Source: Myxococcota bacterium
GTDB lineage: Bacteria; Myxococcota_A; UBA9160; SZUA-336
Length of the DNA: 36,036 nt
Reading direction: 5' to 3'
Assembly (NCBI GenBank): GCA_035498015.1
Contig: DATKAO010000038.1
Location: forward strand, 1 to 36,036
Part shown: piece after piece, positions 8,577 through 15,588 of the stretch
Layout: every line of letters starts with the position of its first letter
Numbering within the stretch: position 1 is the first letter of the stretch
Notes under the pieces: model-generated
Told to the model about the DNA's origin: nothing
The model's database searches: none
What the model saw: only the letters and a program-made list of their open reading frames with translations
Program-made: the position numbers and the translations under genes

Positions 8577-9128
8577 ATGTGCAAGAACCGAGGACTCGTC
8601 CGCGCGCTGTTGCTTTCCGCCGCCCTGCTGGCGTTCGGGCTCGCGCCCGGCGCGGCGCGGGCCGTCGAGGCCGGGCAGACCGCCCCGTCCTTCTCGGCGC
8701 ACGCCCTGGAGGGTGACTCGACCCTGAGTCTCTCCGCCTACAAGGGCAAGGTGGTGTTCCTCGACTTCTGGGCCTCGTGGTGCGGGCCGTGCCAGAGCGC
8801 GATGCCGGTGATCGAATCACTGCGCAACGAGTTCCCCGCGGACCAGTTCCAGGTGCTGGCGATCAACGTCGACCAGGACCCGAGCAAGGCCAAGGCCTTC
8901 CTCGAGCGGCGCAAGGTCGGCTACCCGAGCGTCTCGGACCCCGAGGGCCGGCTGCCCGCGACCTACGGGCTCAAGACCATGCCGACCTCCTATCTGATCG
9001 ACCGCAACGGCGTCGTTCGTTACGTGCACGCCGGCTTCCGCGCCAGCGACGTCGAGGGCCTGCGCAACGAGATCCGCGCGCTGCTGGGCTCGCCCGCGCT
9101 GCCGGCTTCGCCCGAGGCCAAGCGATGA
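8577..9128 (+). CDS. TlpA/ResA-family periplasmic thioredoxin
   Basis: A 183-residue exported thiol-disulfide oxidoreductase. The signal peptide ends ARA at about residue 29. The thioredoxin fold carries WCGPC at 68-72, preceded by FLDFWAS, and the cis-Pro loop TMPTSYLID near 137. Family members reduce specific envelope substrates such as apocytochromes, copper proteins or partner lipoproteins and are themselves reduced by CcdA/DsbD-type carriers. A DsbD/ScsB gene lies 4 kb away at 13229-15430. The stop overlaps the start of the DUF4266 gene in an ATGA tetranucleotide, so the two are translationally coupled, which makes DUF4266 the most obvious client. A ribosome site (aagagg) lies 11-16 bases before ATG 8577. 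Confidence 0.92.
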   Translation: MCKNRGLVRALLLSAALLAFGLAPGAARAVEAGQTAPSFSAHALEGDSTLSLSAYKGKVVFLDFWASWCGPCQSAMPVIESLRNEFPADQFQVLAINVDQDPSKAKAFLERRKVGYPSVSDPEGRLPATYGLKTMPTSYLIDRNGVVRYVHAGFRASDVEGLRNEIRALLGSPALPASPEAKR

Positions 9129-9469
9129 AGAGACTCACTCGCGCCGCACTGCTGGGGCTGTGTCTCGTGTCGCAGAGCGGCTGCGCGAGCCTGGGCTGGC
9201 AGTGGGACAAGTGGTGGTCCGACGTGAAGCTCCCGGACTTCCCGGCCTTCGACGAATACACGGAGAGCCCCAAGAGCTACGTGACGATCGCGCTCGAGCA
9301 CGACTTCTTGGTGCGCGTGAAGCCCTGGGAGCGCGCGGTCCTGGCGCGCCACGACATGGCCTGGGATCCGGACGCGCTCGAGGCGGCGCGGCGCAATCAC
9401 ACGTTCTTCAGCAAGGAAGCCTCGATGCCCGGCGGCAGCGCCGGCGGCGGGGGCTGCGGCTGCAACTAG
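9125..9469 (+). CDS. DUF4266 small lipoprotein with C-terminal CGCN
   Basis: A 114-residue protein starting at the ATG of the ATGA overlap with tlpA. The signal ends SQSGC with predicted lipidation at Cys20. The mature part is acidic and aromatic at first. It then shows the DUF4266 core: VKPWERAVLARHDMAWDPD (65-83), an NHTFFSKEAS segment (91-100) and a Gly-rich tail ending GGGGCGCN. The only mature Cys besides Cys20 are 111 and 113 in that tail. DUF4266 proteins have no established function. They are known next to DUF3570 barrels and ApbE-like proteins, exactly as here. The paired terminal Cys next to a thioredoxin gene suggest a redox, metal or modification site, which is inference. The lipobox has Gln at -3, which is unusual but tolerated. 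Confidence 0.85.
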   Translation: MKRLTRAALLGLCLVSQSGCASLGWQWDKWWSDVKLPDFPAFDEYTESPKSYVTIALEHDFLVRVKPWERAVLARHDMAWDPDALEAARRNHTFFSKEASMPGGSAGGGGCGCN

Positions 9470-9507
9470 CAGCCGAGTGACCGGGACCGCGACGGAGGGG
9501 TGGTGAG

Positions 9508-10746
9508 ATGAGACGCTCTCGCAGGGAGAGCCGCCGGGAACGCGCGGCGCTGCGCGCGCTGACCTCGAGCGCGCTCGCGCTGCTCGGCGCGGCCGGCAAG
9601 GCCTCGGCCGACACGGCCATCGACCACTACGAGACCTCTTACAGCTTCTCGACCTACTCCGAGGACAAGCTCGAGAGCTCGAAGACCATCCCCGGCGGCG
9701 AGCGCAAGCGCTACGACATCCAGACCCAGCAGGCCTCGCTCGCCGCGCCGATCACCGAGTGGCTCGACATGTCGATGCTGGTCACGCACGAGACCATGAC
9801 CGGCGCGAGCCCCTGGTACACCACGCCCGACGCGGCCGGCTCACCGATCCAGATCATGTCGGGCGCGACCATCCAGGACACGCGCAACGACCTCTCGCTG
9901 CACGGCAACTACTACACCGACGAGGGCCGCCTGGGCTTCGGCGGCGGCTACTCGAAGGAGAACGACTACACGGCGCTCTCCTTCAACACCGATGGCGAGC
10001 TGCACTTCAACGAGAAGAACACCACGCTGTCCGGCGGCCTGGGCTCGTCGTTCGACACCATCCAGCCCACCGACGCCGACAAGTACCCGACGCGCCCCGA
10101 CTACAAGTCGAAGCAGAGTTACTCGGGCTTCGTGGGCCTGTCGCAGGTCTTCGACCGGCGCTCGATCCTGGAAGGCAGCTTCACCTACAACTACAACCGC
10201 GGCTATCTCTCGGACCCGTACAAGCAGGTGTTCCAGATCGGCGGCGTGCAGAACTACGGCGACTTCCGGCCGGACTCGCGCCACCAGTTCGCCTTCCTCG
10301 CGCGCTTCAACCGGCACCTCGAGGAGACCGAGTCGACGATCCACCTGTCGTACCAGTACTACATCGACACCTGGGGGATCTCGTCGCACACCGGCGAGCT
10401 CGACTGGTACCAGAGCTTCGGTGACTCGCTGCAGATCGCGCCGCACGTCCGCTACTACTCGCAGAGCAAGTCGGACTTCTACGTGCCGTACCTGAAGTTC
10501 GGGCAGAAGGCGCCGGAGAACATGTCGAGCGACTACCGGCTGTCGGCGTACGGCGCGCTGTCGTTCGGCGTCAAGGCCGAGTATCTGTTCCACACGCCCT
10601 GGTTCCGCGACATCGAGTGGCGCGGGAACGTCTCGGTCGAGCGCTACCTGTCGAGCGGAGACTTCTCGCTCACCAGCGTGTCGGTGGCCGCGCCGGGCCT
10701 GGTCAGCTTCACCGTCTTCAGCGTCGGAATAGACGCCAAGTTCTAG
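9508..10746 (+). CDS. DUF3570 outer-membrane beta-barrel protein
   Basis: A 412-residue protein with an Arg-rich n-region, a short hydrophobic stretch and a cleavage-like KASA at about 32-35. The rest alternates polar and aromatic residues in many strands (for example YSFSTYSED, GNYYTDEGRLGFGGGY) and ends in GIDAKF, the terminal Phe expected for BAM insertion. Order and neighbours (TlpA, DUF4266, ApbE) match the DUF3570 gene group. Function is unknown. Two segments, TGAS at 98-101 and SGAT at 118-121, resemble the (S/T)GA(S/T) core where ApbE attaches FMN in NqrC/RnfG. Whether they are used here is untested. GGAGG lies 9-13 bases before ATG 9508. Only a TAG and two codons separate it, in the same frame, from the ApbE-like gene. 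Confidence 0.85.
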   Translation: MRRSRRESRRERAALRALTSSALALLGAAGKASADTAIDHYETSYSFSTYSEDKLESSKTIPGGERKRYDIQTQQASLAAPITEWLDMSMLVTHETMTGASPWYTTPDAAGSPIQIMSGATIQDTRNDLSLHGNYYTDEGRLGFGGGYSKENDYTALSFNTDGELHFNEKNTTLSGGLGSSFDTIQPTDADKYPTRPDYKSKQSYSGFVGLSQVFDRRSILEGSFTYNYNRGYLSDPYKQVFQIGGVQNYGDFRPDSRHQFAFLARFNRHLEETESTIHLSYQYYIDTWGISSHTGELDWYQSFGDSLQIAPHVRYYSQSKSDFYVPYLKFGQKAPENMSSDYRLSAYGALSFGVKAEYLFHTPWFRDIEWRGNVSVERYLSSGDFSLTSVSVAAPGLVSFTVFSVGIDAKF

Positions 10747-10752
10747 CGGCCG

Positions 10753-11709
10753 ATGCTGCTCGGCCACTACCCGTTCCGAGCGCTGGGCAGCCCGTGCGAG
10801 CTGCACCTGTGGGGTGAGTCGCGCGGCGAGGTCGACGCCGTGGCCGAGGCGGCCCGGGCGCTGGTGCTGCGCATCGAGCGCAAGTACTCGCGCTACCGCG
10901 ACGACAGCGTGGTGAGCGAGATCAACCGGAGCTCGGGTGACTCGCGCGGGGTCGAGGTCGACGACGAGACCGCGAAGCTCCTGGACTACGCCGCCACCGC
11001 TTGGCAGCACAGCGGCGGGCTGTTCGACGTGACCTCGGGCAGCCTGCGCAAGGTCTGGGACTTCAAGTCGGGCCGCGTGCCGCAGCAGGACGAGGTGGCC
11101 GACGCGCTCTCGCGCGTGGGCTGGGCGCGCGTGCGCTGGCGCCGGCCGCGCATCGTGCTGCCGGTCGCGGGCATGGAGCTCGACTTCGGCGGCTTCGGCA
11201 AGGAGTGGGCAGTCGACGCCGTCAGCGATCTGTGTCGCGCGCGCGGCGTGCGCCATGGCCTGGTCGACCTGGGCGGCGACCTGCGCGCGATCGGCCCGCA
11301 CCCCGACGGCCGCCCCTGGCTCGTGGGCATCCGCGACCCGCGCGCGCCGGAGCGCGCGCTCGCCAGCCTGCCGCTCGTAGACCACGGGCTGGCCACCAGC
11401 GGCGACTACGAGCGCTGCATGGTGGTCGACGGCGTGCGCTACACGCACATCCTCGACCCGCGCACCGGCTGGCCCGTGCGCGGCCTGCGCAGCGCGAGCG
11501 TGATCGCTCCGCAGTGTCTCGTGGCGGGCACGGCCACGACCATCGCGCTGCTAAAGGGCGCGCCCGAAGGCGAACGCTTCCTCGATGGCCTCGGCCTGCC
11601 GAGCCTGCGCGTGGACGAGGACGGGCGAGTCAGCGGGTCCCTGGCTTCCCGAGCTCCGGGCAGTGCACCCCGGCGCACTGCTCCTTCACGCGCTTCGCGA
11701 GGTCCGTGA
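10753..11709 (+). CDS. apbE: ApbE-like FAD:protein FMN transferase, DUF3570-linked type
   Basis: A 318-residue protein. ApbE enzymes move FMN from FAD onto Thr/Ser of target proteins. Landmarks are LDFGGFGKEWAVD (143-155), DLGGD (172-176), ATSGDY (214-219) and THILDPRTG (231-239). There is no signal peptide or lipobox, and an upstream extension is impossible because the DUF3570 stop lies in the same frame nine bases before the ATG. In the C-terminal metal loop, where ApbE usually has Ala-Asp-x-x-Ala-Thr, this protein reads AGTATT (258-263), so the Asp is Gly259. That may alter catalysis. The last 25 residues are low-complexity Arg/Ser/Pro and overlap the convergent lipoprotein gene by 80 bases, so the native stop may have drifted. 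The gene is in one operon with tlpA, DUF4266 and DUF3570. Confidence 0.87.
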   Translation: MLLGHYPFRALGSPCELHLWGESRGEVDAVAEAARALVLRIERKYSRYRDDSVVSEINRSSGDSRGVEVDDETAKLLDYAATAWQHSGGLFDVTSGSLRKVWDFKSGRVPQQDEVADALSRVGWARVRWRRPRIVLPVAGMELDFGGFGKEWAVDAVSDLCRARGVRHGLVDLGGDLRAIGPHPDGRPWLVGIRDPRAPERALASLPLVDHGLATSGDYERCMVVDGVRYTHILDPRTGWPVRGLRSASVIAPQCLVAGTATTIALLKGAPEGERFLDGLGLPSLRVDEDGRVSGSLASRAPGSAPRRTAPSRASRGP

Positions 11710-12070
11710 CTCCGCAGCGGCTCTGGACCAGGAGCGTGACTTCCCGCATCTGGTCGCGCATGCGTCCCAGCAGCGCGACCGGCGCGTCGCGCTCGGCCCA
11801 GCCGTAGTGCGCGAAGAACGGCGGCGTGCCGCGGGGAGAGACCTGCATGCCGTATCTCGTGCCGCCGCGCAGATACTCCACGATCCAGTCGCCGCGCTCG
11901 TCGCGCTCGGATACCGAGCCCGGATCGGCCACCGACTGCGCGACCTCGCGCACGCAGGCGCGCTCCGGCGGCGCGGGGATCTCGGCGAACTGGAAGAAGC
12001 CCTGGTGGGGCGGAGCGCAGGCGGCGAGCGCAACGCTGCCTGCGAGCCCGAGGACGATCCGGCGAACCAC
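11630..12070 (-). CDS. Small Cys-containing lipoprotein, unrecognised
   Basis: A 146-residue protein starting at GTG 12070. The signal peptide ends VALAAC, a good lipobox with lipidation at Cys18. The mature part includes a conserved-looking GDWIVEYLRGGTRYGMQVSP core and four more Cys (about 39, 119, 132 and 137), so disulfides are possible. I do not recognise the family. There is no Shine-Dalgarno; TAGAAT ends six bases before the GTG and overlaps the stop codon of the VOC gene. Its 3' end overlaps the convergent apbE-like gene by 80 bases (11630-11709). Coding is supported by the clean lipobox and by typical codon use, but the overlap means one of the two 3' ends may be non-native. Confidence 0.7.
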   Translation of the reverse strand: MVRRIVLGLAGSVALAACAPPHQGFFQFAEIPAPPERACVREVAQSVADPGSVSERDERGDWIVEYLRGGTRYGMQVSPRGTPPFFAHYGWAERDAPVALLGRMRDQMREVTLLVQSRCGVTDLAKRVKEQCAGVHCPELGKPGTR

Positions 12071-12076
12071 GCGGCG

Positions 12077-12082
12077 ATTCTA
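12077..12082 (-). promoter_or_regulatory. Candidate -10 hexamer (TAGAAT) for the lipoprotein gene
   Basis: On the minus strand TAGAAT ends six bases before GTG 12070. Its first three bases are the TAG stop of the upstream VOC gene. No Shine-Dalgarno lies between hexamer and start, which fits a leaderless message. Confidence 0.45.
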
Positions 12083-12424
12083 GCGCCGGGTCGAGTGTCC
12101 GATGCGCAGCAGGTGGCCGTCGGGGTCGCGCAGCGAGAACTCGCGCGTGCCCCAGGGCGTCGACGCGATCGGCTCCTCGATGTCGGCGTTGCGCTCGCGG
12201 CACAGCGCGTAGGCGAAGTCGGCGTCGTCGACCAGCACGCAGCAGGTGGCGGAGGCGCGCGGCGCGTCCGAGCGCGCGAGAAAGAGCTCGACGCCGCGGC
12301 CGCGCATGGCGCCGAAGCTCTCGCCGCGCGTCCAGGCGATCTCCAGCCCCAGCACGTCGCGGTACCACGCCTGCGAGCGGGCCACGTCGGCCACCGGCAG
12401 CTGAGGCGCGATCCCCCTCCACAT
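12080..12424 (-). CDS. VOC-fold (glyoxalase/bleomycin-resistance-like) protein
   Basis: A 114-residue single vicinal-oxygen-chelate domain. It opens with PQLPVADVARSQAWYRDVLG, the standard first beta-alpha unit, and closes with TREFSLRDPDGHLLRIGH, the usual VOC ending with the DPDG turn. Such proteins bind metals or small hydrophobic ligands as dimers; substrates cannot be read from sequence. The gene lies between a GspC-like gene (20 bases upstream) and the lipoprotein gene, all on the minus strand. No clear ribosome site precedes ATG 12424. A GATAGT at 12431-12436 lies six bases upstream and is a weaker member of the leaderless -10 set. The call is secure at family level only. Confidence 0.85.
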   Translation of the reverse strand: MWRGIAPQLPVADVARSQAWYRDVLGLEIAWTRGESFGAMRGRGVELFLARSDAPRASATCCVLVDDADFAYALCRERNADIEEPIASTPWGTREFSLRDPDGHLLRIGHSTRR

Positions 12425-12444
12425 GTCTCGACTATCGGCTGCGG

Positions 12445-13236
12445 TCAGGGTCGCTGGAGTGACCCGGGCTGCACGATGACCACGGTGGGCATGCCATGGC
12501 GTTCGATGTCGAGCTTCACCGGCTGGCTGAAGGTCAGCCCGCGCGCCACGTTCATCGCGCGGCCGCTGGAGTCGATCGGCGTGCCCTGGATCGCCACGAC
12601 CACGTCGTCGCTCTGCAGGCCGAGTCTCTCGATCATGCTGTCGGGCATGATGTTCATGACCGCCACGCCGCGCAGCTTGCCGTCGTTGTCCATCACCGGC
12701 GCGAAGCGCGCCTGAGCCGCCAGGTCGGCGAGCACCTGGTCGTTGCTCCGAGCCTGGTCGCGCTCGCTCGGCTTGGAGCCGGGCGCGCTGGCGGCGCCGC
12801 GGCGCGCCGAAGCGCCGCTGGCGGCGCGGGCCGAGGGCCGGCTCGGGATTCCGGCGCCGGGGCGTCCGCCCGGGGCGCTGGCCGGCGGATTGGGGCCGTA
12901 GGCGGCGGGCGCGGGCGCCGCGGGCAGGCTGCCCCCGCCGCCGACCGCGCCGACCGAGACACTGGCCAGGGTGAGTGTCTCGTTCTGCCCGCGGCGGCGC
13001 AGCACGACCGCCTCGGGCTGGATCTCGACCACCTCGGCGCCGGCCACGTCCATGCCGATGCGCACCACCTGCTGGCTGCCGCCGACGCTGATCACGGCCT
13101 GCGAGCTGCGCGGGTCGCTCGAGACGATCGTGCCGAGCAGGCGCGCGCCGGAACGCGATTCGGCCGCGCGCGCGCCGTCGAGTGCCGCGAGCGAGAGCAC
13201 GGCCACGAGCGCCGCCCGCGCCAGCGAGTCACGCAC
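12445..13236 (-). CDS. gspC: GspC-like type II secretion protein (HR + PDZ)
   Basis: A 263-residue envelope protein. Residues 1-25 are a signal or anchor segment ending ARAA. Residues about 31-92 match the GspC homology region: LLGTIVSSDPRSSQAVI, then IGMDVAGAEVVEIQPEAVVL and an NETLTL strand. Residues about 98-165 form a Pro/Ala/Gly/Ser-rich linker. Residues about 187-258 form a PDZ domain with GVAVMNIMPDSMIERLGLQ and DDVVVAIQGTPID. GspC links the inner-membrane platform to the GspD secretin through its HR region. A GspD-type secretin is present at 1037-3280, nine kilobases away on the same strand, with no other gsp gene between. The start overlaps the DsbD gene end by eight bases, so it is translationally coupled to DsbD. 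Confidence 0.75.
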   Translation of the reverse strand: MRDSLARAALVAVLSLAALDGARAAESRSGARLLGTIVSSDPRSSQAVISVGGSQQVVRIGMDVAGAEVVEIQPEAVVLRRRGQNETLTLASVSVGAVGGGGSLPAAPAPAAYGPNPPASAPGGRPGAGIPSRPSARAASGASARRGAASAPGSKPSERDQARSNDQVLADLAAQARFAPVMDNDGKLRGVAVMNIMPDSMIERLGLQSDDVVVAIQGTPIDSSGRAMNVARGLTFSQPVKLDIERHGMPTVVIVQPGSLQRP

Positions 13237-15430
13237 CGCGGGCGTCTCCGGGCTGCAGCGCCTCGAGCAGCGCGTCGATCGTGAGCAGCTCCGAGAGCAC
13301 GCGCGGCGCCGCGGGTGACTCGGGCCGGTAGACGAGATACATGGGCACGCCGGCGCGCCCGAAGCGCGCCAGCTCCTGGCGGATGCCTTCGTCGCGCAGG
13401 GTCCAGTCGGCCTTGAACAGCGCGAAGCCGCCGCGCGCCAGCTCGGCCTGCACGCGCGCGTCGCGGATCACCGTGTGCTCGTTCAGCGCGCAGGTGAGAC
13501 ACCAGGCCGCTGTGAAATCCACGAACACCGGCCGGCCCTCGCGCAGCTCGGCGGCGATCGCCTGCCGGTCGAAGGCGCGCCAGCCCGCAGCCGACTCCGA
13601 GCGACTCGGGTCGGGCGCGGCGGCCTGCGCGCGGAAGACCGGGCGCCCGACGAACAGCGCGAGCGCGGCGACCCCGGCGGCGAGCGCGAGCCCGCGGCCC
13701 GCGCGGTCCGACGCTTGCTGCAGCCCGTAGAGCCAGCACGCGAGCGCGAGCGCGAGACACAGGCCGAGCGCGCCCGCGAGCGCATCGGCGCCCGCCGTGC
13801 GGCCGAAGATCGAGACCGTCCAGAGCGCGCTCGCCAGCAGCGCGAAGCCCAGCCCCGTGCGCAGCGTGCCCATCCACGGGCCCGAGCGCGGCATGAAGCG
13901 CGCAGTCACCGGCGCGAGCGCCACCAGACACACCGGCGCCGCCAGACCGAAGCCGATCGCCAGGAAGATGGCCGCGATCGTGACTCCCGAGCCCGCGAAC
14001 GCGAAGCCCACGGCCGTGCCCAGGAACGGCGCCGTGCACGGCGTGGCCAGCACCACGGCCAGCAGCCCGTCGAAGAAGCTCCGGCCCACGCCGGTCGCGT
14101 TCTGACCCACGTGGGCGAGCGACGACGGCGAGCCGATCTCGAACACGCCGAACAGGTTGAGCGCGAAGCCGACCAGGAGCAGCGTGATGGCCAGCGTGAA
14201 GCGCGGCTCCTGGAACTGGAAGCCCCAGCCCACGTAGGTGCCCGCGGAGCGCAGCGCCAGCACCACGCCGGCGAGCGCCAGCATGGTGAGCTCGATGCCC
14301 GCGAAGTAGCCCGCCGCGTGCGCGACGGTCTCGCGGCGGCTCTGCCGGCCGATGTCGGCCAGCGCGAACACCTTGAGCGCCAGCACCGGCAGCACGCACG
14401 GCATGCCGTTCAGGATCAGCCCGCCGAGCAGCGCGAGCGCGAACGCGTAGCCGAGCGAGTGCGATGCCCCAGCCGCCGAGTCACTGGCCGCGAGCGGCAG
14501 GTCGAGCTGCACGAAGCGCGCGCCGCCGCCACTCTCGCGCAGCTCGAGCACGCCCGCGACGCGCGCGTCGGGCAGCCGGTCGGCGAGTGACTTGCCCAGG
14601 ACCGCGAGCGTGAACGCGCGCGCGCCGGGCGTGGCTGGCCCGCTGGTCGTGTCCGAGAACGCGAGCCCCTCGCTGGCCTCGGGAATGAACGCCGCCGACT
14701 CCACGCCGCACTCGACGCCCGAGTCACTCGTGCCGCACGGGTGCACCGTGAGCCGCGCCGACACGGGCTCGCCCGCGCGCGCCGCCAGCTGCACGTCGTT
14801 CACACCCACCGCCACGCCCAGCGCCGCCGCGGGCCGGGGCACGCGCGCGGCGAAGCGCTCGAACAGCGCGTGCGTGCGCCGCGCCAGCTCGGGCGAGCCG
14901 GAGCCCGCCAGCGCGCGGTCGAGGTCGCGCGAGAGCGAGACGCGGCCGGGAATGCACTGGTCCTTGCAGACGAGGAAGTCGGTCTCGACCCGCACGGCGC
15001 GCGGCCCGCCCGGGGGCGCGAGCCGCACCAGGTCACTCGCCAGGAGCACCGAGTCGGTGTAGCCGTAGCTCGACTGGGCGAGCTCCTCGTCGCGGAACAC
15101 TTCGGGCGCGGGCCAGGCCAGCGGCCCGAGCTCGGCGCCATCCACCTGCCAGCGCACGCGCGTGGCCAGGCCCGAGTCTCCGGGGTTGCGCCAGTACACG
15201 TGCCAGCCGGGGTCCATGTGGAACAGCGCGCCCACGCGCGCCAGCCGCCCCGGGGCGGGCGTGGCGTCGATCAAGAGCCGCACCTCGACGCGCGGCTTCA
15301 CGTCGTCGGAGCCGGAGACGGCGACCGCGGCGGGCGGCACGGGGATCGGCGGCTCGGCGCGCGCGCCCAGCGGCGCAGAGAGCGCCCAGGCGGCGGCGAG
15401 CAGCCACAGGCGAGTGACGGGTGCTCCCAT
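13229..15430 (-). CDS. dsbD: DsbD/ScsB-type protein-disulfide reductase
   Basis: A 733-residue protein that passes electrons from cytoplasmic thioredoxin across the inner membrane. After a signal peptide (1-25), the N-terminal periplasmic domain has HVYWRNPGDSG (77-87), typical of the ScsB/DsbD-2 type, and the CKDQC pair (155, 159). The membrane domain has about eight segments (325-595) with the exchange cysteines in MPCVLP (Cys345) and TPCTAPF (Cys465). The C-terminal periplasmic thioredoxin domain has WCLTC (643-647). All cysteines expected for three-domain relay are present. The gene is divergent from pepP and coupled to the GspC-like gene by an eight-base overlap. Likely clients include the TlpA protein at 8577-9128; that link is inferred. 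I see no good ribosome site before ATG 15430. Confidence 0.9.
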   Translation of the reverse strand: MGAPVTRLWLLAAAWALSAPLGARAEPPIPVPPAAVAVSGSDDVKPRVEVRLLIDATPAPGRLARVGALFHMDPGWHVYWRNPGDSGLATRVRWQVDGAELGPLAWPAPEVFRDEELAQSSYGYTDSVLLASDLVRLAPPGGPRAVRVETDFLVCKDQCIPGRVSLSRDLDRALAGSGSPELARRTHALFERFAARVPRPAAALGVAVGVNDVQLAARAGEPVSARLTVHPCGTSDSGVECGVESAAFIPEASEGLAFSDTTSGPATPGARAFTLAVLGKSLADRLPDARVAGVLELRESGGGARFVQLDLPLAASDSAAGASHSLGYAFALALLGGLILNGMPCVLPVLALKVFALADIGRQSRRETVAHAAGYFAGIELTMLALAGVVLALRSAGTYVGWGFQFQEPRFTLAITLLLVGFALNLFGVFEIGSPSSLAHVGQNATGVGRSFFDGLLAVVLATPCTAPFLGTAVGFAFAGSGVTIAAIFLAIGFGLAAPVCLVALAPVTARFMPRSGPWMGTLRTGLGFALLASALWTVSIFGRTAGADALAGALGLCLALALACWLYGLQQASDRAGRGLALAAGVAALALFVGRPVFRAQAAAPDPSRSESAAGWRAFDRQAIAAELREGRPVFVDFTAAWCLTCALNEHTVIRDARVQAELARGGFALFKADWTLRDEGIRQELARFGRAGVPMYLVYRPESPAAPRVLSELLTIDALLEALQPGDARGA

Positions 15431-15588
15431 TCAGGAACACATCGGCGCGGCGTGGGGCGGCGCTTGTGATCCATGAACGCTCAGCTCGGGTCATTCCGTG
15501 CGCAAGTCGGCGGAGGGAAACGACGATCCGAAAGGGTGAAGTGGCCGCGCCGCCTTGGTAACCTCGCGCGCTACCCACGGGAGGATCC
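15431..15588. promoter_or_regulatory. Divergent promoter region, dsbD (-) and pepP (+)
   Basis: A 158-base gap between divergent genes. TAACCT (15559-15564) is a TANNNT-type -10 candidate for pepP and would give a leader of about 18 bases containing the gggagg ribosome site. I see no matching -35 element and no clear promoter on the dsbD side. Confidence 0.4.

Noticed and set aside
9508-9612. Twin-arginine (Tat) signal on the DUF3570 protein
   Set aside because: The n-region is Arg-rich but lacks the hydrophobic residues after RR, and barrel proteins travel unfolded by Sec.
10744-10755. DUF3570 and ApbE in one frame separated by a single TAG, possibly a readthrough fusion
   Set aside because: The barrel ends in a terminal Phe needed for outer-membrane insertion, and the ApbE domain has its own ATG; no readthrough context is apparent.
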